Shown: one piece after another, positions 17,342 to 28,000 of the stretch
Numbering within the stretch: the first letter of the stretch is position 1
How the letters are laid out: every line of letters begins with the position of its first letter
Assembly (NCBI GenBank): GCA_003222675.1
Contig: QHWT01000054.1
Coordinates: 1-56,936, forward strand
DNA length: 56,936 bases
From: Acidobacteriota bacterium
GTDB lineage: Bacteria > Acidobacteriota > Vicinamibacteria > Vicinamibacterales > 2-12-FULL-66-21
Direction of reading: 5' to 3'
Translations under genes and position numbers: made by a program
Notes under the pieces: model-generated
What the model was told of the DNA's origin: nothing
What the model saw: only the letters and a program-made list of their open reading frames with translations
The model's database searches: none

Positions 17342-18180
17342 GAAGCCTCTTTTCGAAACCCCGTTATGGTCGATCCGCGACGCTACCAAGGAGGGGACAG
17401 ATCGGCTACGAGAACCACACGAATGGCAAAATAGACGCGTCAACGGTTCCTGCCGACCGACGAGTGGGAGCAGCCTTTTCTCAACCGCCCACGCGGCGAC
17501 TATGAGGACGCGCGCAGGGCGCCGACAACTTGTCGGTGCGTACATGCCATTCACTGCCTGAAATCCGCGTTTCGTTGGAAAGAGGGTGAGCTCCGCGGCG
17601 AAGCCGCGTACCCTCCGCGCGGGACGGCTGCATGTCAGCCCCTTCGTGCGGACAGCACGCGCCGCGGCCTCCGAGGCGCTACCGCGGATCAGCAAGACGG
17701 GTGCGGCAGATCTCGTTGCGGCGCAATACGCCGATCAATCTGCTGATCATGTTTCTGCTGACAGTGATCGCTCTCTTTGTGCTGTTGTCCTGGATCGGGG
17801 AACACGCCGAATGACAGCACCGCTTCGCGTCGTCATTGCCGTGCGGCGCTACTGCGCGAGTTCGGCGGTGTGTGCCTGGTGGGAGTAAGCGACGGGGAAT
17901 GACAGCGACAGGTCCCAATGTGTCAACTGCGGCGAGACGGGCGCGATGACTGAATCAATGAACCGGGAGCAGAAGGGACAGTCAATGCCGCGGTACAACT
18001 TCAGCGTGGCGCCTTTGACAATTTTCGCCGAGAGCAGGGCGGAGTCTAGTTTTCCCTGGTCACACTTGCGGTGGCGCTGTTCTTCACGGACAGCCAGGCG
18101 AACCGCTCACCGGCTGATGCGTCGTTTACTCGAATGCTGTATCCTCCGGCCACAGCAATGTCGGTCACAAGGAGATCCAT
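17342..18180. other. 839-bp interval between divergent receptor and dps genes
   Basis: This holds the promoters for the divergent receptor and dps genes, though I see no clean boxes. A hairpin (CGCGGC-GAA-GCCGCG) lies at 17594-17608. The only protein-like frame is the short membrane peptide at 17701. The region around 17930-18030 reads weakly protein-like in one frame but has no recognisable motif. AAGGAGAT just before 18181 is the dps ribosome-binding site. Confidence 0.45.
17701..17814 (+). CDS. Possible 37-residue membrane peptide
   Basis: A GTG at 17701 opens a frame with a short basic N-terminus (RQISLRRNTP), one strongly hydrophobic segment (INLLIMFLLTVIALFVLLSW) and the tail IGEHAE. 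An ATG at 17749 would remove the N-terminus. The arrangement fits a single-pass peptide with its N-terminus inside. No ribosome-binding site stands out and no family is recognised. It could be a chance frame. Confidence 0.3.
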   Translation: MRQISLRRNTPINLLIMFLLTVIALFVLLSWIGEHAE

Positions 18181-18765
18181 ATGAAGACGCTCGACGCAGA
18201 AGCAATCATGGTCCGCGCGACGCCTGCGGCGCATCAACACGCGCCCGAGATCCAGCCCTACGGACATCTTGTGCGCATGCCAATCGCGCTGTCGGAAACG
18301 GCGTGCAAGAAGGCGGTTGAGAATCTGAACCAGGTCCTCGCTGACACCATGGCCTTGCGCGACCTCTACAAGAAGCATCATTGGCAAGTGGCGGGTCCGA
18401 GCTTCTATCAGCTCCACCTGCTGTTCGACAAACATGCGGCAGAACAGAGCGAGCTGGTCGACTCGATTGCAGAGCGGATCCAGTTGCTCGGAGGCGTGAG
18501 CATCGCGACGGCGCACGACGTCGCCGAGACGACGCTGATACCGCGGCCGCCGAAGGGCCGCGAGGAGCCGGCCGTGCAGATCTCGCGCCTCCTGCACGCA
18601 CACGAGATCGTGATCAAGGAAGCGCGCACGATGGCCCGCCTGGCCGGCGAGGCGGGCGACGACGGGACCAACGATCTGCTCGTGAGCGATGTGATCCGTC
18701 GCAACGAGCTGCAGGTCTGGTTCATCGCGGAGCACGTCGTCGACGCAGCCGTCGTGCGCGCCTGA
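18181..18765 (+). CDS. dps: Dps-family ferritin-like DNA-protection protein
   Basis: A 194-residue protein from ATG 18181, with AAGGAGAT 5 bp upstream. The Dps four-helix core starts at ~40. The inter-subunit ferroxidase ligands align with the E. coli protein: H67 in KKHHWQV, H79 in YQLHLLFD, and D94 and E98 in LVDSIAERIQLLGG. Dps dodecamers oxidise Fe(II) with peroxide, store iron and shield DNA. The first ~35 residues (with several His) form an N-terminal extension that could bind DNA or metal. The thioredoxin-reductase-like gene starts 10 bp downstream, so the pair probably forms an oxidative-stress operon. Confidence 0.93.
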   Translation: MKTLDAEAIMVRATPAAHQHAPEIQPYGHLVRMPIALSETACKKAVENLNQVLADTMALRDLYKKHHWQVAGPSFYQLHLLFDKHAAEQSELVDSIAERIQLLGGVSIATAHDVAETTLIPRPPKGREEPAVQISRLLHAHEIVIKEARTMARLAGEAGDDGTNDLLVSDVIRRNELQVWFIAEHVVDAAVVRA

Positions 18766-18775
18766 GTGAACGTCC

Positions 18776-20461
18776 GTGGCCGCGCCCGTCCGTTTCACTC
18801 CGCCGGTGAGCGCCTCGCACGAGGCGCTCATGTTCCCGACCCTGACACCCGTCCAGATCGCCCGAATCGCGACGCATGGGGTGGTACGACCAATCGCGCG
18901 CGGAGAGGTGCTCATCGAGGCGGGCGATCCGATCGTGCCGTTCTTCGTCGTCAGGGCCGGCGAGATCGAGATCATCCGGCCGTCGAGCCTTGGCGACACA
19001 CTGGTCGCCGTCCACGGACCGGGCCAGTTCACGGGCGAAGCCAACATGATTCTGGCGCGGCGCTCGTTGATGCGCGCTCGGGTGACAGAGCCAGGCGAGG
19101 TGATCCTGTTGACGCGCGAGCAGCTGCTCGGCCTCGTGCAGACGGACGCCGAGATCAGCGAGATCGTGATGAGGGCCTTCATCTATCGGCGGCTGGAGCT
19201 GGCGGCGCACGGGATCGGCGACGTTGTGCTGATTGGGTCGGTGCATTCAGCGGCAACGCTTCGGATTAAAGAATTCCTCACGCGCAACGGACACCCCTTC
19301 CGATACGTCGATCTCGATCGCGACGCGGACGTCCAGGATCTGCTCGATCGCTTCAGCGTCGCGGTCGGCGAGATCCCCGTCCTGCTCTGCCGCGGCGACG
19401 TCGTGCTGCGGAATCCCAGCAATCAACAGATTGCCGACTGCCTCGGTTTCAACGATTGCATCGACCAGACGCACGTGCGCGATGTGGTGATCATCGGAGC
19501 GGGACCTGCGGGGCTGGCGGCCGCGGTGTACGCCGCGTCAGAGGGTCTCGATGTGCTGGTGATCGAATCCAATTCGCCGGGAGGGCAGGCGGGCTCGAGC
19601 TCGAAAATCGAAAACTATCTGGGATTTCCCACCGGAATTTCTGGTCAGGATCTCGCCGGCCGCGCATACGCGCAGGCGCAGAAGTTCGGCGCCGAGACGC
19701 TCATCGCACGGGGGGCGAGCGAGCTCACGTGCGATCGCAAGCCGTATAACATCGCAATCGACGCGGGGGCACGCGTTCCGGCGCGTACGGTGATTATCGC
19801 GAGTGGCGCGCAATACCGTAAGCCGTCCGTCGACAATCTCTCGCAGTTCGAAGGCGCCGGCGTCTACTACAGCGCGACGTTCATGGAGGCGCAATTGTGC
19901 AGCGGGGAAGAGGTGATCGTGGTCGGCGGCGGCAACTCCGCTGGTCAGGCCGCTGTGTTCCTGGCACAAACAACCAGGCGCGTTCACATGCTCGTCCGGT
20001 CGAGCGGTCTTGCCGAGAGCATGTCACGCTACCTGGTTCGGCGCATCGAGGAGATCCCAACCATCGACTTGAGAACGAATACGGAGATCGTTGCGCTCGA
20101 GGGAAATGGACGACTGGAGCGCGTACGCTGGCGTGACACGCAGACCGGCGACGTCAGCAGCCACGATATCAAGCACGTATTCCTGATGACGGGCGCTGTG
20201 CCGAATACCGCCTGGTTGGCGGGGTGTGTCACGCTCGACGCGAAAGGATTCATCAAGACCGGACCGGATCTGTCAAACGCCGACCTCGTGACAGCACGAT
20301 GGCCGCTCGCCCGATCGCCGTATCTGCTCGAAACCAGCCTCCCCGGCGTGTTCGCGGTCGGCGACGTGAGGGGCGGCAACATCAAACGGGTCGCGTCAGC
20401 GGTGGGCGAGGGATCGATTGCCGTCGCATTCGTGCACCGGACGCTGGCTGCGGGCGAGTAG
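18776..20461 (+). CDS. cNMP-binding / thioredoxin-reductase-like FAD oxidoreductase fusion
   Basis: A 561-residue fusion starting at GTG 18776 (ATG 18830 is an alternative). Residues ~20-140 are a cyclic-nucleotide-binding beta-roll (ARGEVLIEAGDPIVPFFVV, GPGQFTGEANM). Residues ~150-225 resemble a glutaredoxin or thioredoxin fold, with HSAATLRIKEFL where a CxxC would sit. The rest is a pyridine-nucleotide disulfide oxidoreductase with FAD motif VIIGAGPAGLAAAVYA and NADPH motif VVGGGNSAGQAAVFLA. The catalytic CxxC of true thioredoxin reductase is absent: the region reads YYSATFMEAQLC. It therefore cannot reduce thioredoxin by the usual route, although NAD(P)H oxidation is likely. Placement behind dps suggests a redox-stress role. 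Confidence 0.88.
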   Translation: MAAPVRFTPPVSASHEALMFPTLTPVQIARIATHGVVRPIARGEVLIEAGDPIVPFFVVRAGEIEIIRPSSLGDTLVAVHGPGQFTGEANMILARRSLMRARVTEPGEVILLTREQLLGLVQTDAEISEIVMRAFIYRRLELAAHGIGDVVLIGSVHSAATLRIKEFLTRNGHPFRYVDLDRDADVQDLLDRFSVAVGEIPVLLCRGDVVLRNPSNQQIADCLGFNDCIDQTHVRDVVIIGAGPAGLAAAVYAASEGLDVLVIESNSPGGQAGSSSKIENYLGFPTGISGQDLAGRAYAQAQKFGAETLIARGASELTCDRKPYNIAIDAGARVPARTVIIASGAQYRKPSVDNLSQFEGAGVYYSATFMEAQLCSGEEVIVVGGGNSAGQAAVFLAQTTRRVHMLVRSSGLAESMSRYLVRRIEEIPTIDLRTNTEIVALEGNGRLERVRWRDTQTGDVSSHDIKHVFLMTGAVPNTAWLAGCVTLDAKGFIKTGPDLSNADLVTARWPLARSPYLLETSLPGVFAVGDVRGGNIKRVASAVGEGSIAVAFVHRTLAAGE

Positions 20462-20591
20462 AGATTGCCACAAGGGCCGCATGGCGATCGCGCATGCGCG
20501 CAGAAACTGCGGTCGTCGTCAAAGCGGCCAACTGGCTCACGCATCTCGAATACGAGTGGGAAAGCCCCGTCGATTGTTATCTTCTTGGCCG

Positions 20592-21443
20592 ATGTGGTCC
20601 TTCGAGCACCCGATGTTCCTGACACTCGCAGCCGTCGTCGCGGTTATCGTGCTCGCATACGGTGGTTTCTACTTGTTCGTAAATAAGTTCCCGGGTCATC
20701 GTGGTGCCGGTCAGGTCGTCACAGTCACCCGGACGATTGCCGTTTGCATCGTCTTTTCGGTCGGCCTCAATCAGTTGTGGGGCGCCAGGCGCGACAGGGA
20801 TCAGCGTGTGTGGACAGCCCGCAGCCAACATTTACAACGACTGCAGATCTTGCTTCGGACAGAATCAGAGTCTCTGACAGGAATGGCTCAGGCCTTGCGA
20901 GAGGGCAGATACTTCGCCCTGGTGGCCGACGACGCCAGAAAGGCGGTCTGGCGAGATGACACACTGACAACTGACATCGAACGGCATTTTCCTGAGTACT
21001 TTCGAGAGCGCGAACGACTGATCCGCACCATCCTGGAACACGACAGCAAGCTTGGGCACATCCGACAGATCGTCTCAGCGACTTTGCGGCTCACTGAGGC
21101 CACAGAATTCTATCGTTCGGATCTTGTTCCCGCGCTCGTGAAGAAGTGCGGCGGCGCGGCGCCAGGCGTTTCGTTCAACCACATAGCGGACAACTCCGCA
21201 TTTCGTCGAATGGGTGGCCGCTCGTCGGGCGTCAGGAACCCTGATCAAATCATGCCCATGCGTGACGCGTTCCGAACCTACGAACAGTACCGATGCACGT
21301 CGGATCTTGCTCGCATGTGTCAGAGCCTCTTCGATCGCGCGGCAGATCTCGCCGATGCCGCGTTAGTTGCGAGTGAGGCGGCCCGTCGGTACGCAGAGGA
21401 GACAGTGCTGCACGGTTCATGCACGTATGCGCCGGCGGAGTAG
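20592..21443 (+). CDS. Membrane protein of unknown function
   Basis: A 283-residue protein from ATG 20592; an in-frame extension to 20418 overlaps the previous gene and is not used. Two hydrophobic segments lie at ~8-28 (MFLTLAAVVAVIVLAYGGFY) and ~44-62. A helical, charged region of ~130 residues follows (RTESESLTGMAQALREGRYF, FPEYFRERERLIRTILE), then a tail with several Cys. The layout of two membrane helices near the N-terminus and a soluble helical domain is compatible with a sensor or envelope-stress protein, but I recognise no family. It starts 130 bp after the oxidoreductase and faces the phospholipase-D-like gene convergently. Confidence 0.65.
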   Translation: MWSFEHPMFLTLAAVVAVIVLAYGGFYLFVNKFPGHRGAGQVVTVTRTIAVCIVFSVGLNQLWGARRDRDQRVWTARSQHLQRLQILLRTESESLTGMAQALREGRYFALVADDARKAVWRDDTLTTDIERHFPEYFRERERLIRTILEHDSKLGHIRQIVSATLRLTEATEFYRSDLVPALVKKCGGAAPGVSFNHIADNSAFRRMGGRSSGVRNPDQIMPMRDAFRTYEQYRCTSDLARMCQSLFDRAADLADAALVASEAARRYAEETVLHGSCTYAPAE

Positions 21444-21507
21444 TCCACCGCTCCCGGTTGAGGCGCTGCGAATCTCATAGCAACCATGCCCCGAAACGTG
21501 CACCGAG

Positions 21508-23579
21508 TCACTGCCGCGGATAGATCGTCGTGTCATTCTTGAGCGGTCCCGGCGCTGTTTGTCGGAACGTACTTGGCGACAGAAGAATCTGATCGATTGA
21601 AAGGCCGTCTTCGCGCTGTTGGATTCTCATGGTCTGCGGACCCGTAGTCGCAAAGTAGATCGGCGGCGGAAGTATGTTCAGACCCCACGCTGTGTCTTGC
21701 CATCCCCAGACGGCCAACCCGCACCCACTGCAGTTCTCCAGGTTGTATCCCGCGGCCGACGTCGTGCCGATTCGATAAATCGCGCCGCCGGATGCGTTGA
21801 CGGCGCCCGAAAACTGCACGAACGCTGAGTCATTCGCATAGAAGTCGTTCTCCGCGCGGCCGCGGATCCAGAGGCGATATGGCTGTCCAGCCACGGCGTT
21901 GAACGTGAGCTCGACGTAACTCGAGGGACTCGCCGGTGCGGTGATGATTTTCGCGGCGTCCTGGTTTGGATTCCAGAGCCGCTGTCCGCCGGCGGCGGTA
22001 GCATCGGATACCCTCCGCCACGCGGTTCCGGTGATCCGCCCGTCCGTAGCGTACAGAAGGATGTCGCCGGATCCTAACGTCCCCGTCGTCAGAGGGGGTG
22101 GCGCGGTGCCTGTCGTCGAAAACTCCCACGTCGGTCCCGTTTTCGATAGGTTCGCCATCGTTTTGCTGACAACCTTCCAGTAGTAGGTCGTCCCTGGCAA
22201 CAGGCCCGTCACGGCGTACGATTCCTTCGTGGCTGTGACACCTGCCGTGGCGAAGCTGGGCATGTAGGCCGTGATAATTGGAGCGCCAAACGTCGGCGTG
22301 GTGCTCAAGTAAATGTCGTACTTGAACGCGTAGTAGCCACCTTCCCATTTCAGCGTCACCGACGAGCCGAGTCCGAGTGTGTTGTTCGCAGGCGAAGCGT
22401 AGACGGGAGCCTGAGGCGGCAGCGGCGTGAACGGCACGTACACCTGCTTGCCGATCGGCGTGCCATCGACCACCATTGGAATATCCAGTTCTTGTTCGTG
22501 AAGTAGTTGTGCTCTTCCTGGGTGGTCGACGAGGACGTGGTCCAGTTGGAAGAGCCGAAGACCACCAGCGGCGCTCTGCTGCCGATGGGCGCGAGGCCGC
22601 GGCTGTACAACACGATCGATTTCTGATGGACATCCTGATCGGTGGTGTTGTCCTTGACCTTGATCGGAATCCCGGCCATGTACATTCGATCGACGTTGTA
22701 TGCGTCCCACATCTTGGTCGGTGTGCGATACTGCTGCTCTTCTGTAATCACGCGCACGCGCACACCCGCCCGATGTCGGGCGATCAGGGCATCCGGGATC
22801 TTCGCCGAAGTAATCCGGAAAATCACGGCATCGATCTGGCGGTTCTCATACTGGATTTGCGAGGCCAGCCGGTTCTCGAAGTGCTGATCCGGAGGAAAGT
22901 TCAAATCCGTGGACACCGGATATGTCGCATAGTTGCGCACCAGCGGCGTGGTGATGTTCGCGAAGTTCAGGAAGGTTGTTGCGTCCACCCACTGATCGTC
23001 GAACTTCGTTAGGAAACTGTTGACAATCGCGGGATCATCGGTGAAGTAGATCACTTCATCGACGTAATTTGTATAGGGCGCGGTGAGCGGCGACGGAGAG
23101 TACGATCCGTCTGCATAATTCGCCGCGCTGAACTCGACTTTGCCCTGACCGGCGAACAACATCATTTTCCAATGATTGATCCCCGGTCCGCGATAGTAGC
23201 GGATCGGGATACCGGCGTTCACGAGCGTGTCCCGCACGGCTTTGTTCCCGCCGTAAGTAGGGTCAGCCTGCGTATCCAGGATGATTCGAACGGGCACGCC
23301 CGCCTGCCATCTTTTGATCAATGCGCTGGAGTATCGCCAGTCCGTCATGAACCAGAACGACACGTCGATCCCGACGGTCTCGTTGTTAATCAGTTGCAGG
23401 ATCGATGAGCGACAATCCTGGTACGAACTGTCGCACAGGCACTCGCCGCCGTCCGCACACGCGGGCGCTGCGGCGACCGCGTTCTGCTCTGCCTGTGGAG
23501 ACGTCCCCGAACTGAGGGCGAGGACCGCGCCGACGAAGACTGTGACGATCGGACGATTGAGTGTTCCTGGGCTCGTCAT
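21508..23579 (-). pseudogene. Secreted phospholipase-D-like protein, interrupted by a frameshift
   Basis: The N-terminal frame (from ATG 23579) has a signal peptide and two PLD-like halves: GINHWKMMLF and DVHQKSIVLY carry HxK motifs, each followed by Asn or Ser motifs (FSAANYADGS, FGSSNWTTSS). It reads to HNYFTNKNWIFQW, then loses sense. A second frame resumes at VVDGTPIGKQVYVPFTPLPP and runs through a fibronectin-like segment (YYAFKYDIYLST, GTTYYWKVVS) to a C-terminal ~170-residue module ending at 21508. The break is at ~22470-22490. Related proteins have a few more residues at this point, so a short out-of-frame deletion is likely (length 1 mod 3). Such secreted proteins may cleave phosphodiesters. 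As written the C-terminal half is not translated. Confidence 0.8.
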
Positions 23580-23769
23580 TATTCCGGTTCTGTATCAGCG
23601 ATGAGGGATGAATATGCCAGCCGAATGCCAGCCGCGAGCATGGACCGACTGAGTGGCGACGCCGGAATATGCGCAGGTCGAGAGTTGAGAAATCTATCGG
23701 CACAAATGGAGTGCGATTCTCTCGGAAGGTAGGATCTGTTGTGGCGGATGCCTTCAGCTCGGCAGGCAA

Positions 23770-23877
23770 TCAATTCGGTGCGGATTCGCTCAGCAACCCG
23801 AGCATCCGGTAAGCAACCGCGCGCAGGTGACCCGGGTTCTGCTCGAATCGCTCCGCCAGCCACTCGCGCTCGTTCAT
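23770..23877 (-). pseudogene. N-terminal fragment of an ECF-type sigma factor
   Basis: The ATG at 23877 has GAGGAAG upstream and opens MNEREWLAERFE, followed by HLRAVAYRMLGLLSE, the opening of the sigma-70 region 2 of ECF (SigJ-like) sigma factors. After 35 codons the frame ends in TGA and nothing resembling the remainder of region 2 or region 4 is found downstream. The regulatory start therefore survives but the gene does not. A full protein would be nearly 300 residues. Its start signals may still be active and give a short peptide. Confidence 0.65.
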
Positions 23878-24015
23878 CGTCACACTTCCTCGTCTCGTCC
23901 GGTCATAGCAGTAACGAACGAAACCTGCGCGATGTGACAAGCCAAAACACCGCTGTCTCGCGGCATCGCGAGCAACATCGACTGTCGAATAGTACAAGCC
24001 GCTCGTGCGCGAGTC

Positions 24016-24723
24016 TCAGGGACGTGTCAGATGCTTGTTGCTATCAGGCACAATCGCTTCCAGCTCGCCGGAGAGCAACCGATCGATCAGTTCCCGCACG
24101 CCCGCACCGCGTGACCTTCTGGTGACGACATCGACGAGTTCCTTCACTTCGTCCAGCGCGTTGTCGACGGCCGCCGAGATACCGCTGAATCGCAGAAACG
24201 CGTGATCGTTTTCAGCATCGCCAACGCCAACCGTCTCTTCCGGCAGCACGTTCAGCACTCGCAGTGCCACGGCAAGACCTGTCGCTTTCGTCACGTCGGA
24301 CGGCAATGCCATGACCGCGTCTTTGTTGAAGATCACGTGCCATTCCAGCCTGAGTTCGTGAATGGCCCGCAATACTTCATGTTCAAACGGAATCACCGTG
24401 GCTACGATCGAGTGCCCGACCAGGAGGGGCACCTGCGCGCGCTCCAGGGCTTCGACAAGGGCCGGCGGAGGCGGTGACGCGAGGGTCTGCACGGCGCCGC
24501 TCGCAGGCTCGTAGAGAACCGCGCCGTTTTCTGCGACGATGTGGTCGAACACGTCTGGGTGCGCAAACGTGTTGAACAGGCTGGAAAGCTCGCGTCCGGT
24601 GACGAGAACCACTTTCAAACCGGCCGCGCGCAGGCGTCGCAACGCCTCGAGGGTCGGCTCGTCAACGATTCCATCGTGCGCGATTGTGCCGTCGTAGTCG
24701 GTCGCAAACGCTCGGTATCTCAT
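24016..24723 (-). CDS. HAD-superfamily (Cof-type) phosphatase
   Basis: A 235-residue protein. The nucleophile motif is at the N-terminus (D9 and D11 in ATDYDGT), motif II is in VVLVTGRE, and the C-terminal metal-binding motif GVGDAENDHAFL is complete, with Lys in SDVTKATGLAVAL. The cap region between ~60 and ~150 is of the Cof or sucrose-phosphate-phosphatase type. Such enzymes dephosphorylate small sugar phosphates or cofactors in the cytoplasm. The substrate cannot be read from the sequence. It is transcribed on its own, divergently from the FG-GAP protein, and ends ~140 bp before the sigma-factor fragment. Confidence 0.88.
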   Translation of the reverse strand: MRYRAFATDYDGTIAHDGIVDEPTLEALRRLRAAGLKVVLVTGRELSSLFNTFAHPDVFDHIVAENGAVLYEPASGAVQTLASPPPPALVEALERAQVPLLVGHSIVATVIPFEHEVLRAIHELRLEWHVIFNKDAVMALPSDVTKATGLAVALRVLNVLPEETVGVGDAENDHAFLRFSGISAAVDNALDEVKELVDVVTRRSRGAGVRELIDRLLSGELEAIVPDSNKHLTRP

Positions 24724-25066
24724 CGTACGACCCGCATTATTCCGCCGCTTGCCAGGATCTTCACGTCAGAACCGCCGACATGTCAGCGACGCGCAAGCCT
24801 CGGCCGGACCGTGGATGGGCCCGAAGGCTGGTGATCGAACGATAACTTGCAACTCTGGCCCACGTCGTACCATCCCGCGGCTTGACCATCACCGATCTTC
24901 CTGCGGCACGTCTCACATAAACAACAATCCGTCGCCGACCGCGGGTGTAGAATGCCAACCTCTCGCGCCAACCCACGGTTCCTTCGCGTGGCCGCATTCC
25001 CGCCGGTGATGCAGGTGCGGTCATTCCAGTTCACCTGCGGACCGCCAAAAAAGAGCGTGAAACGCC
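24724..25066. other. 343-bp divergent intergenic region
   Basis: This lies between the HAD gene (minus) and the FG-GAP gene (plus). TGTAGAAT at 24946-24953 resembles an extended -10 box for the plus strand, but the matching -35 is poor. Short open frames on both strands show no protein-like character. Confidence 0.4.
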
Positions 25067-28000
25067 ATGGCTCGACTGACAACGGCGATCGTGTTTCTGA
25101 TCGGGTCCGTCGGCCTCGCGTCGACCGCGGCCGCGCAGGCGTTGACCTTCGCAAAGAACGACTACGCATCGGATGTTGGCGCGCGCGGCATTGCTTCCGC
25201 GGACTTCAATCGAGACGGCTGGGTGGATCTGGCTCACGCGAACATCACCCGGAACAGTGTGACCATTCTGCTCAACCGCGGCGGCGCCAGTCTTGCGCGG
25301 GCCGTCGAGGTTCCAGTCGGCGTGGGGCCGTTCGCTCTCACAATAGGTGACTTCAACCGCGACGGCATTCCGGATCTCGCCGTCACGAACGCCGATGGCC
25401 ACACGATTTCGATTCTTATCGGCCGCGGCGACGGTTCGTTCACCCGAACGGACATCGCAACGCCTTTGCAGAACCCGCGCGGCATCACGACGGCGGATGT
25501 CAACCACGACGGCCGCCCGGATTTGATCTACACGGGTTATGCAACGGGCACCGTGCAGGTGCTGCTCGGCAACGGCGCCGGCGGCTTCACGAAAGGCGCG
25601 ACCTACACCGCTTCCGGGACGCACCCGCAGGGAATCGCGACCGGCGATTTCAATCATGATCGATTTCTCGACGTGGCGGTCGCGTTCGACGGTGGAACTG
25701 GACTGCGGATCCTGTACGGCACGAGCGCTGGCTCATTCACCGCGCGAACGATTGCCGGCCATGGAAATCTCAACGTGCTTGCCGTTGGCGATCTGAACGG
25801 CGACGGCTGGCTCGACGTGGCGGCCGTCTCTACGAGTCGCAGCGATGTCGCGGTCTATCTCGGCGGCGCGTCCGAATTGAGATTCACGCAGTCGTACGAT
25901 GTCGGACTGTCACCACGTGGAATCGCGTTGGGCGACGTGAATGACGATGGGCGGCTTGATGTGATCACGGCGAACCGATCGTCGAGCACCGTCAGCGTCC
26001 TTCTTGGCGATCGTGCCCACCCGGGTACATTTCTCGCCGACGAGGAGATTGCCGCCTCGCGCGGCAGCCGCACTGTGACGCTCGAAGACTTCGACGGTGA
26101 CGGACGGCTGGATATTGCGGCGGGTAACGAGAGCACTGCGGCGGTGACAGTGCTGTCGAACGTCACGCTGTTCCAGAAGGCGGCGTTCACCTTCAGCGCC
26201 CTGACGCTGCCGAGCAACACAGTGCTTGGCGTCCAAGACACCGGTGATTCCCGGTTTTCGCCGGTTCATCAGATCGCGGTTGCAGATTTCAACCGGGACG
26301 GCAAGCTGGACTTCGCCCTGCCGGGCGGCCCGACGTCAAGCCCCTCCGAGGTGGTGATCATGATGCGCGACGGCCCGACCATGACGTTGGCGGGGCTGAC
26401 GCCGTTGACCAGATTTCTCGTCGATGATTTCAACGGTGACGGCAATGCGGACGTCCTCTATTATTCGACGGATCCCGAGGCAACGGACCATTCCACACGC
26501 TTCTTCACGTACTTGGGCGATGGCCGCGGCCACTTCACGGCGTCGCCGACGACCGTCGAATCGCAGTCGCTCGCATGGTGCGCGGCGGGTGATCTGAATC
26601 GCGACGGACGACCGGATCTCGTGTGCGATAACCTCATCCTGCTCGGCAACGGGAACGGCACCTTCCGCGATGGCGCGGCGTACGCCGCAGAGGGCGAGGG
26701 CACGGCGTTCCCGGGTCCGCTCGTGGCCGATATCAATCGTGACGGCAAGTTGGACGTCGTTGGCGGCGCGGGCATCTACCATGGCGATGGCAGCGGTGGT
26801 CTCGCTCTCGCGGATAGCTTCGACGGCCAGGACATCGGAAACGGCGTTGTCGCAGTCGCCGATCTCAATCACGATGGGTACGTGGATCTCGTCGCACGCG
26901 ACTTCCCGGATCGTGTGTCGGTGATTTTCGGGAGCGCCGACGGGTTCCTTCAGTCCGTGCACTACCTGGTGCTCGAGGACTACTCGTTGGTCGTCGTCGC
27001 CGACGTCAACCAGGACGGCCATCCGGACATTGTGTTGAACGGGTCCGCTGACCCGGAGAGCGCCGGCACCGTCATGGTGCTGTTCGGTAACATTGACGGC
27101 ACGTTCAACCCGTTCACGTTCGCGCTGAGCCCTGGGCGCGTGATCGTGGCCGACCTCACCGGGGACGGTCTTCCAGACGTGGCCGCGTACGATATGCACG
27201 CGGTGCACGTGCTGGTGAACGAGCGCAGCGACACCAATCACCCGCCGGTCGTTCCCGATTACAGCGTGACCGTCGGATATCCGTGCGTCACGCTCGACGC
27301 GAAGGCCTCTGATCCGGATCAGCACGCGCTCACCGTCGAATGGTTCGACTCCTCGGGCGCGTCAATTGGAACCGCTTTCGGTGGCATCACGGGCCTCGGC
27401 GTGTGCGTCGACCATGCGGGCACATACAAGTACCGCCGCACAGCGACTGACGGCCGCGGAGGGACCGCGAGCGGTACCGTGACGTTCACGTACCAGGTCA
27501 CGCTGAAGGAGATCGTCCTCTACGCCGCGGCCGGCAACGTTCAAACGGCAGGCAACTGGTCTCGGGTCGCGGATCCAACCGCGGCCGGCGGCTTCAGCGC
27601 GCACGATCATAACCTTGGCGCGCCGAAGGTCGCGCAGCCATCGGAAGCTCCGGCGAACACTGTAACTATTCCGTTCCTGGCAGATCCGAACTTGACCTAC
27701 AAGCTCTGGGTACGCCTGAAGGCCGACGACAACTTCTGGGCGAACGACTCGGTGTGGATGCAGTTCTCCGGTGCTCTGACCGTCCCGTCTCAGGACAACG
27801 TGTATCGCCCGGGCACGACGTCCGGCCTGTCGGTAAGTCTCGAGGAATGCCGCGACTGCGGCGTTTCGGGGTGGGGCTGGCAAGACGACGGGTGGGGCGT
27901 CGTGAACAAGAACGGCGTGTTGCTGCGGTTCGAGCCCGGTCCCCAGGTGATCGTCATCCAGACACGTGAGGACGGCGTATCAATCGATCAGATCGTGCTC

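Noticed and set aside
17342-17695. 118-codon upstream extension of the TonB receptor
   Set aside because: The internal ATG at 17341 has a ribosome-binding site and starts a proper signal peptide; the extension would bury it.
26336-27325. 329-codon minus-strand open frame
   Set aside because: Antisense to the FG-GAP repeats; its repeating pattern is the mirror of the repeated calcium-binding codons.
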